This document shows positions 62,946-64,000 of a DNA stretch of 64,000 nucleotides, piece after piece. The notes under the pieces were generated by a model, which saw only the letters and a list, made by a program, of their open reading frames with translations, was not told where the DNA came from and did no database searches. Source of the stretch: Saccoglossus kowalevskii. Taxonomy: Eukaryota; Hemichordata; Enteropneusta; Harrimaniidae. Positions within the stretch are counted from its first letter, which is position 1; every line of letters starts with the position of its first letter. The stretch lies in NCBI RefSeq assembly GCF_000003605.2, contig NW_003129358.1, positions 111,863 to 175,862 of the forward strand. The letters run 5' to 3'. A program made the position numbers and the translations under genes.

Positions 62946-64000
62946 ATACTCAATATATTCACAATAAATGCACACGATGGTATTTCGTCAATAAATATTT
63001 CTCATGACGTCATCTCATCTGATCACTTTCCTTTGACTGTTCGTCTGAACATTGACAAACTTCCTACAATAGAAACTCGTCGACTGTGTGGTGTAGTTTG
63101 TAATACTGACAATCTACCTGTGAATTGGGATAAGATATCTTCCAGTCAACTTAATGACTATCGTGAAATGTCGGACAGATTATTAAAAGAAGTGACCATA
63201 CCCATTGAATCTATTAGCTGTAAAAATGCTAATTGTCATGTTGCTAGTCATCGTGACAACTTGCATACATTTTATTGTTATATAGTAACTGCACTTAATT
63301 CTTCCACTCGTAACATTCAACATACTCCACGAAATAAATCTGTTAATCTGGTTCCTGGCTGGAACGAAGCTGTAAAGGAAGTTTATGATGCATCCAGGGA
63401 CGCTTTTAAACGGTGGGTGTCATTTGGTAAGCCCCGTTACGGTCCAATCTATGAATTAATGCGCAAGACCCGGGCTCAATTTAAGCGTGTATTTCGTGCA
63501 TGTCGTGGGGATGAAGACCGCATTAAAGCTGATAAAATTGCTACACATCATTGTAATAAAGATTTGGAAAGAAGTAAACTCTGATAAAGTAAACCAATTC
63601 ATTTCTTGTTGTGTAGATGGTCAGTCTACTGAAGTGGATATTGCTGATATGTGGAAAGACCATTTCTCCAGTATTCTAAATTCTGTAAAAAAAATTGCGA
63701 ATCTCGTGATTCAGTTGAGGCCAGTTTAGGTAATATTATGTTTCACCCATCTATGATTATTCAAGTAGCCGAGGTAAAAGAATACATTATGGGATTATCG
63801 GGATGGAAGGCGGTTGGGACTGACGATATTTCTCCCGAACACCTAAAACACGCCAGTGATAGTTTATATGTACTCTTGTCGTTGTGCATGACAGGCATGC
63901 TTGTTCATGGTTATTTGCCAAATGAACTGTTAGAAACTATCATTGTCCCAATTATAAAAGATCGCTCGGGCGATATCACTTCCCGTGACAATTATCGTCC
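62946..64000 (+). pseudogene. non-LTR retrotransposon (LINE) ORF2: end of APE endonuclease to start of reverse transcriptase
   Basis: The frame opens after a TAA. It reads I-N-A-H-D-G-I-S-S and S-S-D-H-F-P-L, the S-D-H motif at the C-terminal end of LINE APE endonucleases. Next comes the linker with P-G-W-N-E-A-V-K-E (63353 on), G-K-P-R-Y-G-P and R-A-Q-F-K-R. Near 63561-63572 the frame shifts and continues as W-K-E-V-N-S, then M-W-K-D-H-F-S. A second shift coincides with an eight-A run at 63687-63694. The third frame carries the fingers of the reverse transcriptase: G-T-D-D-I-S-P-E-H-L-K, then P-I-I-K-D-R-S-G-D-I and D-N-Y-R-P at the window's end. Order and motifs match the jockey/CR1-type LINE polyproteins common in fish and invertebrates. 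The copy is inactive unless the indels are assembly errors; the palm (YADD) lies beyond the edge. Confidence 0.9.

Overview
This window is AT-rich eukaryotic DNA, almost certainly from an invertebrate animal. The evidence is a spliced animal neuropeptide receptor gene with GT/AG introns, APE/RT-type LINE retrotransposon remnants, many small palindromic DNA transposons (MITEs), and long stretches with only random-length open frames. Nothing in it looks bacterial: there are no operons, ribosome binding sites or CRISPR arrays. A lophotrochozoan or another repeat-rich marine invertebrate would fit, but the sequence does not prove the phylum.

Layout. (1) Bases 1590-5208, minus strand: the first two coding exons of a class A GPCR of the neuropeptide FF receptor / SIFamide receptor group. 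They are separated by a 3.25 kb intron, and the gene continues past the left edge. The intron carries a tandem array of about 150-bp units and a 96-bp TTAA-flanked element. (2) Bases 5209-17300: mostly unannotatable non-coding DNA, with a 15-bp minisatellite and a palindromic MITE. (3) Bases 17312-18223: a small cluster of protein-like reading frames that I cannot assign to a family; the second is frameshifted. (4) Bases 18224-27675: non-coding, with a complete TTAA-flanked MITE and an antisense CR1/L2-like LINE 3' fragment. (5) Bases 27676-28184: an N gap flanked on both sides by the same 58/59-bp sequence, so it is probably an assembly artefact. (6) Bases 28185-62900: non-coding, with several distinct inverted-repeat elements (the best is a 552-bp element with 94-bp inverted ends and a 7-bp target duplication), microsatellites, half-MITEs and an old approximately 200-bp duplication. 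(7) Bases 62946-64000, plus strand: a decayed LINE (end of the endonuclease, linker and start of reverse transcriptase) running off the right edge.

The only gene I can call with confidence is the receptor. The rest is a record of mobile-element activity. At least four small elements share TTAA target sites and similar terminal bases, which suggests one DNA-transposon superfamily has been active in this genome. I found no clear new multi-gene system. The most open item is the unidentified reading-frame pair at 17.3-18.2 kb.
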